NCBI GenBank assembly: GCA_026120035.1
Contig: JALRME010000003.1
Location: 1-64,000 of the forward strand
Direction of reading: 5' to 3'
DNA length: 64,000 bases
DNA from: Coleophoma eucalyptorum
Taxonomy: Eukaryota > Ascomycota > Leotiomycetes > Helotiales > Dermateaceae
In this document: positions 54,670 to 64,000 of the stretch, piece by piece
Layout: every line of letters begins with the position of its first letter
Numbering within the stretch: the stretch's first letter is position 1
The notes under the pieces: model-generated
Seen by the model: only the letters and a program-made list of their open reading frames with translations
Told to the model about the DNA's origin: nothing
Databases searched by the model: none
Program-made: the position numbers and the translations under genes

Positions 54670-56447
54670 AATTACTTGATCGTGCGTTGGTGTAAGCGGA
54701 TGACAGAAAGTGATGAGTGCAAGGACTGCATCTTAAACCTCCGACATAAAGCAAGCACAAGAGAAAACAGCTCAGAATGCTGCGTTGTGTCTGCAAATGT
54801 TGTGCACACGCCAGGGTATGCTGGACAGCTCACCAGTAGGATGGATGTAGAAGCGTTGCAAGACTCCATCCATTCCACTTCAATGGGGCATTTATTCCGG
54901 CGAAAATGTCTTTGATGTGGACATCGTGCAATTCTGAAGTAGCGATTGGTTAACATCCCTGGCTTCAGGTATTGCCGACCCGATATTTAAATGTCTGCTT
55001 TAAGGTGGTGATGGGCGGCGGCCACTGCCGCCCTCGCTTCAATCTGTTTGCCGGAGTTTGACCATAATATACTGGTGATGAGGAAGGCCATAAGAATGGC
55101 TACAGCAAACATGGGGACAGGTTCGGTCATGATTAAAGTGATCGTCTGCTCAATAGAATATTGTTTAGATTCTGTTCTCGCCCAATTTGAAAGGAATGAG
55201 AATGGAACATTAATGCCTTGCTATCGTCGAATATGGAAGTTGAATAGTCTCACGAGCTCTATTAACTGCCGGAATAAGCAATAACAAGAACAAAAGAATC
55301 GATACCTTCTTGAAACCAAACATTGCGTACCACAATTCGTTCAACTTATCTAGCACTTGAGTTGTCTTCGATTCAAAGCATCCAGACCCCTTGCCAAAGG
55401 CGGTTATCCGTACAGAATGTTATACCCAGTTTCTTTAGATAAGTGGGGGTTCGAGATCACGGAGTGCTGTGCACCAAACTAGATCTAAAAATGTATCTGG
55501 CATTATTATCACTACCATTTGTGCTCTTGATCATATGCGTGGGAACTGGACCAACTGATGACATGTAGAGCATGGACCAGTAGCAGCACATTTAGGAGCG
55601 ATTAGCCAAAATGTCATCATCAAGACTATCAATTTTCTAGCTTTCGGTGCCCTGTACAATGCGTACTTTGCCATCGACCTAGGGGTTGTGCCTGTGGTTT
55701 TGTATAATATCATTCTGGAAACCAACACAACGAATCTTGCCTGGTATTCCGGGCCGAGTAAGTCTTGCTTATCTGTGATTATCGAGTATAGCACCGCTGG
55801 TGGCCCGGCTGAAATCTGATCCGTAGTCGAACAGAAAAGCACTTGCCATGTTCCAACACTCGTGTGAAGTAAGGGCCGCAGAGCATAGGATGGACTGTAT
55901 AATGTGGATGGAATAGGACGGGAATAAAAAGACTATCTCGTAGGGAATGCAGGAGACCATCATGTGACTTTTGAGCTATTCCTGTTAAAGCAGTCCAGAT
56001 TCCTGGCGCCTATTATTGCAGCTCGTATTGCTCGATCGCTTCCAAACAAATCAACCACTGATACTGCTGCTTTCTCTCAGCTGCAATGCTTGTATGCATG
56101 TTTATCGTCCCATCGACTACTTGCATGCGGCCCCTAAACCTGTTGTAGCTGCACGTTGGCCTAAATGGGTGCCAATAAATGCGCCACAAGCGTGGGTTCG
56201 CAACCAGGTACGAAGGTAAGCTTACTCTTTTATTTCCTCGATATCAATGCTCCGGTGCCCGCCATGTTCTCAGGAAATGCCCCGAGGTGGTCTCTTCTTT
56301 GTAACTGCCCTTATCATTGGGGTTGCAGAGGTATGGCCTGTTGTGTAGTCGATTGTTAAAGACGGACGTCTCCTTGAGTAACAGCACCCTCGAGTTCACG
56401 AAGTCATTTGGGTGTAGGCCAAGGATCGCGACAACGTTGTTATTGAG
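54670..56447. other. Intergenic, 1.8 kb, with a possible decayed gene
   Basis: Divergent promoters of the methyltransferase (minus) and TmpA-like gene (plus). The part at 55491-55812 has gene-like codon patterns and is listed separately. The frame at 56016-56219 is not recognisable. Confidence 0.4.
55491..55812 (+). pseudogene. Possible gene fragment, membrane-like, unidentified
   Basis: From 55491 a frame begins with a signal-like stretch (MYLALLSLPFVLLIICVGTG) and stops at 55566-55568. Another frame, open from 55561, reads EHGPVAAHLGAISQNVIIKT, then FLAFGALYNAYFAIDLGVV and YNIILETNTTNLAWYSG, which looks like a real protein with a membrane segment. A GTAAGT donor near 55760 and an acceptor ending TATAG near 55799 would add TPLVARLKSDP and a stop. 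No joined start is convincing. I cannot name the family. It may be the last exons of a broken or uncharted gene. Confidence 0.3.
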
Positions 56448-57938
56448 ATGGCCGACATGGAACTCGCAGATGTAGTCAAGGAAGAGGCTATGTTTGGGCG
56501 CTCTCGCTCCGCCAGTATCTCCTCAGCGAACAGCGACGATTCCCAAGCAGCAATCAACGGCGCAAACGATCCCTTACTCAAACACGGAGACTCGACACAG
56601 GCGTGCGTACCTCTCCCACCAAAACGATGGTACTTTCGTCCCTTCCGACGCTTCAGATACATTATCCTCTCAACCTATCGGCGGCTTTTCTCTGTTGTTT
56701 TCATGATCAACGTAGTGCTGCTTGGTCTACAACTCGGCCGCAGAGGACGAAATCACCGATGGTCTGCTCCTCTCCTGACTGACGTTTCCAACATTGCTGC
56801 CGCCAATCTGATGATCGCGGTTCTGATCCGGCAGGACTATATAATCAACACAATGTTCCGCATATTTTGGCGAATGCCATTCCCAGTACCTCTCGCGATC
56901 CGACGTACATTGGCAAACGTATATGAATACGGAGGCATACACAGTGGAGCTGGGATATGTACAGTATTGTGGTTCTCACTCCTTTCTGGTTTGTTAGGCA
57001 AAGAGATGTGGGGGTTGAGGATCAGGGATTATCGTATCAAGATTTGCACGTTCTCTTTGCTTCCAATACTTTGGATTATGGCGATCACTGCGTTTCCCAG
57101 TATTCGGCGCTATATGCACAATATGTTTGAACATGTGCATCGTTGGTTTGGCTGGTTCGCTCTGGCTCTTTTCTGGTGGGAGTTGCATCTTTTATCCAAC
57201 CAAATCGCTCATCAGACGGGCCCTATGTCGCCTGGTGCTAACTTGAAAAAGCTACCAGCAACTTGGTATTTGGCGGTGGCTACAGTACATATAATTTTGC
57301 CATGGCTGAGACTACGGCGCCTGCAGATTCAATCAGAACATCTCTCTTCTCATGCGACTCGGTTACACATTTCGGAGAGAGTCAAAAATTGTGTGGTCTA
57401 TAGGATCTCTTCATCCCCGTTAGGTGAATACCACGCTTTTGCTTGCATTCCGGAAAAGAATGGTGTTGGTGGCTCCCTAATCATCTCCAATGCCGGAGAC
57501 TGGACGCGTAAAGCCATAAATTCCCCCAGTAAATATTACTGGACTCGAGGAGTACCAACTGTTGGGGTCCTTTGCATGGCTCAAATATTTCGCAAAGTTG
57601 TGATTGTCACAACAGGAAGTGGAATTGGCCCTTGCTTGGGGACTATCATGGGCATTCAAAATCGCACATCTTGCCGCATTTTATGGTCTGCTTCTGGTCC
57701 TCGCAGAACATTTGGTGATGAAATATGCGATGATGTTACATCAGTTGATTCAAAAGCAGTCATAATCGATACCAAGGTCGAAGGTAGACCCGACCTTGTC
57801 AGGCTTGCATACGAGCTTTATCTTGATTCTGGTGCTGAAGCTATCTTCTGCGTGAGTAACAGGAATCTCACAAAAAAGGTCGTATATGCTATGGAAAGCA
57901 GAGGGATACCAGCATACGGGCCGATATGGGACTCTTGA
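56448..57938 (+). CDS. TmpA-like integral membrane flavoprotein (ferric-reductase superfamily)
   Basis: Intronless, 496 aa. The first ~60 residues are Ser/Asp-rich. After YFRPFRRFRYIILSTYRRLF come about six membrane helices (SVVFMINVVLLGLQLG; NIAAANLMIAVLIRQD; GAGICTVLWFSLLSGLLG; CTFSLLPILWIMAITAFP; HRWFGWFALALFWWELHLL; TWYLAVATVHIILPWLRL). The C-terminal half has a reductase-like nucleotide segment with VVIVTTGSGIGPCLGTIMG at ~384-402. This is the layout of the TmpA family, membrane flavoproteins linked to sporulation signalling in Aspergillus nidulans. Its relative TmpB carries an adenylation domain, which is absent here. Function is inferred by family; substrate unknown. Confidence 0.82.
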   Translation: MADMELADVVKEEAMFGRSRSASISSANSDDSQAAINGANDPLLKHGDSTQACVPLPPKRWYFRPFRRFRYIILSTYRRLFSVVFMINVVLLGLQLGRRGRNHRWSAPLLTDVSNIAAANLMIAVLIRQDYIINTMFRIFWRMPFPVPLAIRRTLANVYEYGGIHSGAGICTVLWFSLLSGLLGKEMWGLRIRDYRIKICTFSLLPILWIMAITAFPSIRRYMHNMFEHVHRWFGWFALALFWWELHLLSNQIAHQTGPMSPGANLKKLPATWYLAVATVHIILPWLRLRRLQIQSEHLSSHATRLHISERVKNCVVYRISSSPLGEYHAFACIPEKNGVGGSLIISNAGDWTRKAINSPSKYYWTRGVPTVGVLCMAQIFRKVVIVTTGSGIGPCLGTIMGIQNRTSCRILWSASGPRRTFGDEICDDVTSVDSKAVIIDTKVEGRPDLVRLAYELYLDSGAEAIFCVSNRNLTKKVVYAMESRGIPAYGPIWDS

Positions 57939-58032
57939 GCACATGAGTATTTTTACCAGAGGGAATAATATTCAATTTGATTAGTCCATTTCAAGGCAGA
58001 GATTTTCAACCGGACTACGTTTCCATATCACT

Positions 58033-58917
58033 CTACAACTTTGCGACTTCTGCGTTTGGGCCATCCAGAAACAGATCAACATGTTTAGCAAACAGCTCTG
58101 CATATTGGAAGAGGAATCCATGCCCAGAGTCAGGGTAGATATGAAGGTGCGCATTGGGAAGGACCTTGGCTGCTTCAACAGAATTGGCCGTGGGAAGCAG
58201 GGTGTCATTGTCCCCATTCGCCACGAAAACCGGCACATTCAATTCATGAGCACGCTCGTAAGAGTTTTCCGGGTTCGGGACTGAGTGTTTTGACCATGCT
58301 TCTATCTGTCGGCGAGCTAGTTCGGGGCTGAGGTGTGGACTTCGATCCCCTGTGCGAGACATAATACGAGACCAAGAAGCTTCGCCAGCTGCTCGACCCG
58401 ATAGGCTGTCGTTGTAAAAGGAAAATATATAAGACTTCTTGAATTCTTCGTCTGTAACAGATGTGGCCAATGGCACGAAGTATTTTTGCTGGTCGCCTAT
58501 TTCAGTGTTGGGCCCCATGCTCAGTCTCGTCCCTGCCAAGATCAACCTCCTCACAAGTTTTGGTGCAGTAAGCGTAGCCATCTGCACGGCACCTCCCCCC
58601 ATAGAGAATCCTAGTAGATCGATCTCGTTGATACCCAAAGCGGCCGCGAGGTTGATGATATGCAGTCCCCAGCCTTTCAATGTGGTGGGGATTTCTCCTG
58701 ATGACTTCCCGATACCAGCGTTGTCGAACACGATAACTGGTCGGCTCTGGCTGAGCGCGTTTATCAAGGCCGGATCCCAAAAATCCATGTTGCCGCGGAA
58801 GTGTATCTGCATCACGAGTGGAACCTTGGTGGAATTGGTCGGGTTGATGTATCTGTACGCTAGCTTAGTGCCAGCCGCGTCGATGTAGCGAGTCTCAGCT
58901 GTCTGCTGGGTTGTCAT
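58033..58917 (-). CDS. Alpha/beta hydrolase
   Basis: Intronless; I start at Met 58917 (MTTQQTAETRYIDAAGTKLA), about 294 aa; the frame extends to 58992, but the extension lacks family features. The oxyanion HF in QIHFRGNMDFW is followed by VIVFDNAGIGKSSGE. The nucleophile is Ser105 in DLLGFSMGGGAVQ. The acid is in ANGDNDTLLPT and the base is His in DSGHGFLFQ. No signal peptide. Resembles epoxide hydrolase/haloperoxidase-like cytosolic hydrolases; exact substrate unknown. It ends close to the TmpA-like gene, tail to tail, 94 bp apart. Confidence 0.85.
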   Translation of the reverse strand: MTTQQTAETRYIDAAGTKLAYRYINPTNSTKVPLVMQIHFRGNMDFWDPALINALSQSRPVIVFDNAGIGKSSGEIPTTLKGWGLHIINLAAALGINEIDLLGFSMGGGAVQMATLTAPKLVRRLILAGTRLSMGPNTEIGDQQKYFVPLATSVTDEEFKKSYIFSFYNDSLSGRAAGEASWSRIMSRTGDRSPHLSPELARRQIEAWSKHSVPNPENSYERAHELNVPVFVANGDNDTLLPTANSVEAAKVLPNAHLHIYPDSGHGFLFQYAELFAKHVDLFLDGPNAEVAKL

Positions 58918-59482
58918 GTTGGGCAAGAGTGCTGGTTGTGAAAATAAGTCTGGAAAATTAGAAGAGTGTCTTTTAAATATTGACGTGGTCAATGGTTATT
59001 GATTGATTGAATCAACATTTAGAGTGGAAACTTGATCATTTTATAATTCTGAGCTACTCGCTTGAAACTATGTTGGAGATAGCAACGATCAGATGTCGTC
59101 CTATAGCTTACAATCCTTGGAAAAAATGCACTTTTGTCCGTTATCCATATTGAGACATACGACTAGGACCATACAGGTATGAATGGATAGAAACTGTTAC
59201 GCCGCATGTGTCTCCAGGCTATCGGCAGTAAATACCTCGCTACTCAGAAGGCTTGTGGCTACAAACTAAGCACATGATGATAAGCGCTTGTCTCAATCAG
59301 GATAACGGTTCACGTAAGCAGGGTTTGCAGTTTAAGATCCGAGAGCTCCCTTAACGCCATCCTCCTACATCAGACTCTGTTTCTGCGGAGAAACACATTT
59401 GTCAAACAATTTGATGCCATGGCTTTGAAAGCCCTGCAGTGAGCACTCCACTTTCACTGAAATAGGCAAACGGTCCTTTGAG
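58918..59482. other. Divergent promoter region, 0.6 kb
   Basis: Between the hydrolase (minus) and the transcription-factor-like gene (plus). No other feature seen. Confidence 0.4.
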
Positions 59483-60961
59483 TTGGAATGCTATTCACCA
59501 TATCTTACTAGCAATACTGCCCCTCGGCGTGCTTTTGAGCGCTTCAATATGCAACACAACGATGGCCGCCGACAATTTCAATGGGTTAATGCAACGACCC
59601 CTAGAAGAAACCTGGACCAAAGTGTGCGCAAGATTGTGAGAACTCATGTTATGAATGAGCATGTTCGTAAGAAAAAACACCAGAAGCTTAGGAACCAGAA
59701 TGCGGCACCTATCAGTGAACCAGGACCGTTAAATCGCGAAGGGTCTGGATCACAGCTGGAGCCTTCGGCAATTGAGAACTACGATGTACCTGGAGCACTC
59801 GGCTATCCTTCAGCTCTTACGCTGTCAAGTTATCCTATACCCATGACGGCACGAACCCATGCACTTCTAAATAATTATGTTTATCATGTCACTGATCGGT
59901 TATACCCTCTTTCAAAACAACTCAAATTCAACCCTTTCAAAGGGGAGGACTGGTTCCATTTTGCAATCACCGATCCCGCTATGTTCCATGCACTGCTGTA
60001 TGCTGGAGCAAACTATCTTGCGCTGCTTAGAGGCAGAAAGGAATCCGAAGACAGTGTCTACCACCTTGGAAAGACCGTGGAGATTGTTAACCGTAGGTTG
60101 CAAGAGAGCGTCATGGTCAACGATAGCACGATAGGTGCTCTCAGCTGCGTGGCTTTGGGGGAGTCTATGTGTGGGAACATTGACCTGTGGCATGTTCACA
60201 TGCGTGGGTTGAAGGAACTGATGAGATCTCGAGAAGATATAAACCCCTTAGGCCAACTATTGCGCATCAAACTTCATCGGACTGACGTTGCTGGTGCCAT
60301 GGATTATGCAGAGCCACCTTACCTACACTTTGAAAGAGAAAACATACCGAGGGTCTGGTCTGTTCTCATACCTCAACAGCAAGTAGAGATATATGAACAC
60401 CTTACATCAACCTTGTATCAAGCTGGTGTTCATAGCGACCTTGTAGAGATCATGGTTGAGCTTGCATTATTTTCCAGCGCAGTTATCCTTTCCAAAGCAG
60501 ACTCTACGATCCGACTAAACCCATCAGCCCTGACGGAGGATATGTACTGGATCCAGCATCAGCTCCTCTCCTTTTCGAGCGCGCCTGCTTCTTCGCATGA
60601 TATCAGAAGGATTGATGCAGCTTGCAGACTGGGAGGTCTATTATACATGAAAGCGTTACTAGAGGAACTACCACACAGTTACACTGGTCCTACGATTCTG
60701 TTAGACGAGCTTCGTACACATCTCGATGGTATACCTAGTGATGAGGGTAACTCGAGTCTTCTGATTTGGCTTACATTGCTGGGCATCCAGTTTACAAAGC
60801 AAGATCTACCGAAACAATGGTTCACCAAACATCTATCCGAGATAGCTCAATTTCCGTTGGGACTTGGATCGGGCAGTATTTTGTCTCTACATGAATTATC
60901 TAGTATACCTTTCAAGAGGACCAGTAGCATAGTCGGAACGCCAAGAATGCTGGAGCTCTAG
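59483..60961 (+). CDS. Fungal_trans_2-type regulator, no zinc cluster
   Basis: Intronless, 492 aa. The N-terminus (FQWVNATTPRRNLDQSVRKI, VRTHVMNEHVRKKKHQKLR) is the basic, cysteine-free start seen in many fungal factors of this class. The middle, from ARTHALLNNYVYHVTDRLYP through FHALLYAGANYLALLRG, TVEIVNRRLQESV and ALGESMCGNIDLWHVHMRGL, matches the fungal transcription-factor domain (PF11951 type). The usual Zn2Cys6 cluster is absent, so it may act with a partner or be a cofactor. Targets unknown. Neighbours include a hydrolase and a histidine phosphatase, with no clear pathway. Confidence 0.85.
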   Translation: MECYSPYLTSNTAPRRAFERFNMQHNDGRRQFQWVNATTPRRNLDQSVRKIVRTHVMNEHVRKKKHQKLRNQNAAPISEPGPLNREGSGSQLEPSAIENYDVPGALGYPSALTLSSYPIPMTARTHALLNNYVYHVTDRLYPLSKQLKFNPFKGEDWFHFAITDPAMFHALLYAGANYLALLRGRKESEDSVYHLGKTVEIVNRRLQESVMVNDSTIGALSCVALGESMCGNIDLWHVHMRGLKELMRSREDINPLGQLLRIKLHRTDVAGAMDYAEPPYLHFERENIPRVWSVLIPQQQVEIYEHLTSTLYQAGVHSDLVEIMVELALFSSAVILSKADSTIRLNPSALTEDMYWIQHQLLSFSSAPASSHDIRRIDAACRLGGLLYMKALLEELPHSYTGPTILLDELRTHLDGIPSDEGNSSLLIWLTLLGIQFTKQDLPKQWFTKHLSEIAQFPLGLGSGSILSLHELSSIPFKRTSSIVGTPRMLEL

Positions 60962-61668
60962 CGAACACTAATGGATAGATATTCTTATGTCTACCATTTC
61001 ACATGGAGTAGCTAACGGAGTCTGAACTAGCATACTGGGATGCATATATTACGGTGTTGCATCTAACAATATTTTCTGCGGATTAAGTCCTTCTCATACA
61101 TGGAAGATGAAGTCACAGCGGTTGCCGGTCTTGCAAAATACATGGGTAGTGTCTCGCAGATAATTTCAACTATATAGTGGTGGGATATAAAAATGATTCT
61201 TTTAGACCACAAGCCTTGAAGGCGATATTACAAACTACACATCCATGGTTGGAAGAGAATAAGCAGATAAAAGTGATGGCTATGCCATTCCGTCAGATGT
61301 TAATATTGTCGCCAAGACTATATACTGGGTTTAATGGCACAAAGTCAGGCCATGAATGCCTACTTCGACTGTCTGTATGGTAGCAGCTTGCAGCTGCAAC
61401 TTCTCGGTAGTAAGCGAGTCAAATCAAGACCGGCTAAAACGTTGTTGCAGCCAGCGCCAATAAGCAGGTTGGCTTAGGATACTCACATGATTCAAGTAGA
61501 GAAAGCTCTGCCTGTCTTAGAGAAATGTAGTGACTGTTCACTTTCAGAACCTTAACAGGATGTAACATATGAAAAAAATCATTCTCGGCTCGCAGTATTA
61601 CCCTCTCAGAACGCCTTGTGTGGATATCAAATCCTAAGCGCGTGTGCCATGGTTAAAAAGAACCAGGG
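60962..61668. other. Convergent 3' region
   Basis: Between the transcription-factor-like gene (plus) and the histidine phosphatase gene (minus). UTR-like; no feature. Confidence 0.4.
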
Positions 61669-62495
61669 TCACATCTTCAAGTAACCAGCCTGAATCAACT
61701 CACCCTGGACCTCCTCTGAAGGTGGATTTGGCATCCCCTTGAAATCCTCCTTCTGCCAACCAAAGAACTCCTTCGGACTCTTCCCTAGTCCGCCACCATT
61801 CTGAGCCGTCAATTCCCATTCCACAAGCTTCAGTCCCTCGTCTCCAGTCTCTTTTCCCTCCCCGCAAATTCCATTTTCAACCTTCTCAGCTTCAGCAAAT
61901 TCCAGGATACGATAATCCGCATTCCCCATTTTCTTATTGCACATCCCAAGACGAAGAAATGCACCGTGTGAAACCACGGCAATAACTGGCTCAGGGCGAT
62001 CTCGAAGCCAGTATCGAACCTCTTGGCCACGCTTCAGAATCGCTTCTCGTGAATAGTCATAGAGTGAGCCCTTAAACGGCCAAATAGGATCCATGAATGA
62101 CCAATCAAAATCAGGCGACTCGTTGCGTAGAATAGGTAAAGGCCGACCTGTATCGCAGTTCTGAAGCGTAATTTCTTGAAGCTGTGCCAGCGGGATAACG
62201 GGGACGCCGCGGTCAATTAGCCAGCCGAGTCCATACTGTGTAGTCTGCAGGGTGCGTAACATTGGTGAGGTGACAATCAGTGAGATCTGGTGTGCGATGG
62301 GCAGTTCTTGGAGATGCTGTGCCAACTGAACACACTCAGTCTCCGCACCGTAGGTTGTGAGTGACGGATCAGTTTTTGAATCGTCCTTGGTGACATCTGC
62401 AGGCTGGCTATGAGATATGCGCAAGCCCTCATGAATCAGAGAAACTTACTGTGTAATGCTGAAGCATGTCGGATCAGAATCAAAATAGGCGCCAT
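61669..62495 (-). CDS. Histidine phosphatase (phosphoglycerate mutase superfamily)
   Basis: Two exons: complement(62450..62495) and complement(61669..62396), a 53-bp intron; 257 aa. The first exon supplies the catalytic RH (MAPILILIRHASALHN, His10), followed by PSLTTYGAET. VTSPMLRTLQTTQ and VSHGAFLRLG carry the remaining conserved Arg and His. SREAILKRGQEVRYWLRDRP is the helical insert typical of the fungal members. Activity is likely on small phosphomonoesters; it is not the glycolytic enzyme. The acceptor CCTGCAG was chosen because it completes the Asn of LHN and keeps the phase. No signal peptide. Confidence 0.87.
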
Positions 62496-64000
62496 CTTGG
62501 TAATGTGAGTGGATAACTCAAGTGATCGCTAGAAGTGCAAGAGTTGAGAGATGCGTGACGAGTCTGTTCTGAATCAGGAGTCAGGAGCTCTGAAAGACAA
62601 TTTCTTGGAAAGGCTGCATGTATCCTTAGTCTGTCGCTCTCGCACTTTCCTGCTGTTGTGTTCCGTGACTGCCTGGCAAGGTAGCAGATCTTGTGATGTT
62701 GTACCGCGCTTACTCATCCTGCAAAGTGCCAACGCCATGTAGCAAACATCAGCGTTCTTTATGGGGTGCTTATACGTCACTGTAAAGAGCCACAATCGAT
62801 GTCAAGTGCTAAAAAATCCGGTGATTTGGAGACGCAAGGATCGCTTTCCTGTTTAATTAATCACATCTTATCACTGGATAGTTCAAAGCATTAATTGCCT
62901 CGCTAGTTCCTCTTACCACACTAACAACTGCAGGGCGTCCTGATCTCTCCCTTTTGGCAAGTACCGAGTTTGTTTGATAACAATCATTCGGTGATTCTTC
63001 CATCCGAGGTATGGCAGATGCAAGTTGTTTGCGGCACCGTCACAACCCTTGGGTGTGGCTTTCCACGACTATAACTGAGTGCCATGAGTCAGTCAGTACA
63101 GCCAGAACAAAGCAAAGCTTACTTTAAGAAGTAAGCCAATAGTAATACTTTTTATTCAATGGAAGGGAGACTGCTCCTTGGAGATAATTTGCTGGTTTTT
63201 AGTTCAACACCTGCGCTAACCCAACAAATAGAGACACGAACTGAAATCTACCGGCTTACCACATTGTAGTTAAAGGTCTTTAATTTGTGCATCAATCAAC
63301 CCTTTTCCTTGATCTACTGTCTTTTGCCGAGCATAGATGATCCATGACTGTCGAAACTTAATGACGACATGCATAGCTACTATAGCGAAAGGGATCTACC
63401 TTTATGCTACTTTTATTCTCTAAAAGGAAAACGAGGCATTATATCTTCCTTCGTAGGAATATATACCCTACTAGTTCATCTGAAGTCTAGCAAGACGTAC
63501 TATGGAATGTAACTTCTGGAGAGGATTTGATTGATAAAGTCATCACTCGTTTTGGTTCATTCCAAGGCTTCTTGGTTCTACAAACCGCCTGAAACTGGCG
63601 ACACTATTTTGCCATGGAGTAAGTCACATTACCAAATGTGCATCCTATAACTACCGCATTAAACCCTTTTGGCTATTAAATGCCAAGAAATCGAACAGCC
63701 AAGGAGTATAGAATAGGCATGGACCACATTCTACTCCACTAAACCCTTTAAGGATTTTACAGATTGTCCGAGCATTAGGACCTTTCCAAGATCCCAGCAA
63801 GAAGAATTGCGACAGCGACTAGAATATTGTAAGTTGACATGTGGGGCTTCGGTCCGGGTCGCTTATATCGAGGTAACTTAGATGCTGAGACGATTTAGAT
63901 CTCTCCGGACTGCCAATAAGTACTCAAACATGCTTCAGCTAAGATGCTTGTCTTCAATTCTTGATTCAGACAAGAGATGCTTTAGATGACTTTACTAATT
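62496..64000. other. Right edge, 1.5 kb without a gene
   Basis: Promoter of the histidine phosphatase gene plus AT-leaning sequence. Frames at 62551-62795 lack features. No tRNA, repeat or coding remnant recognised to the end of the window. Confidence 0.4.

Noticed and set aside
53052..62495. Secondary-metabolite gene cluster
   Set aside because: There is a LaeA-like methyltransferase, a hydrolase and a regulator, but no PKS, NRPS, terpene or DMATS-type backbone enzyme.
1..64000. CRISPR arrays, rRNA genes and complete transposons
   Set aside because: No regularly spaced identical repeats, rRNA sequence or paired terminal repeats with transposase were found; the intron-rich genes mark a eukaryote.

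Overview
This 64 kb window reads as nuclear DNA of a filamentous ascomycete (Pezizomycotina). Genes are 1-2 kb, dispersed on both strands and separated by 0.3-2.5 kb. Most are interrupted by 46-73 bp GT-AG introns. Lineage-specific families include a Zn2Cys6 factor, a Fungal_trans_2-type factor, LaeA-like methyltransferases, HsbA, a GH7 cellulase and a TmpA-like membrane flavoprotein. A Leotiomycete (Helotiales-type plant-associated or saprotrophic fungus) is my best guess, but that is inference. The outer edges are AT-rich and gene-poor. I see no complete transposon, CRISPR array or rRNA.

Layout. 0-9 kb: an AT-rich edge, a spliced tRNA-Gln, mitochondrial lipoyl synthase, a four-exon gene joining a ubiquitin-like domain to a C-terminal GATA zinc finger, and a single-pass membrane protein. 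9-18 kb: a FAR1/MULE-like DNA-binding protein, an AMID-like FAD oxidoreductase convergent with a Zn2Cys6 regulator, and an alpha/beta hydrolase. 18-31 kb: a secreted glycine-zipper protein built from two near-identical repeats, a nine-exon LaeA-like methyltransferase with a GC-AG intron, a MOSC (mARC-like) protein, a small secreted protein, a GNAT-ankyrin gene that looks broken (in-frame stop plus frameshift), Rogdi/Rav2 and an NTF2-like protein. 32-41 kb is a housekeeping block: PDP-type PP2C phosphatase, Pop7, NIPSNAP, ATP synthase subunit j (four exons for 62 residues), exosome Rrp40 and ribosome-associated Hsp70 Ssz1, the last two divergent. 41-51 kb: GH7 cellobiohydrolase, HsbA-like secreted protein, F-box/LRR protein and a sugar/H+ symporter, which suggests use of plant polymers. 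51-64 kb: a 2.5 kb gene-free stretch, a twelve-exon LaeA-like methyltransferase with an 8-nt microexon, a TmpA-like protein, a second alpha/beta hydrolase, a Fungal_trans_2-type regulator and a histidine phosphatase.

The best candidate for something undescribed is the secreted tandem glycine-zipper protein near 19 kb. Its two 48-codon copies differ at 13 bases, and 12 of these are silent. Next are the ubiquitin-like/GATA fusion, the microexon methyltransferase and the decaying GNAT-ankyrin gene. There is no clear secondary-metabolite backbone enzyme, so I do not call a biosynthetic cluster. All spliced models were built by eye from splice-site consensus, frame and family motifs.
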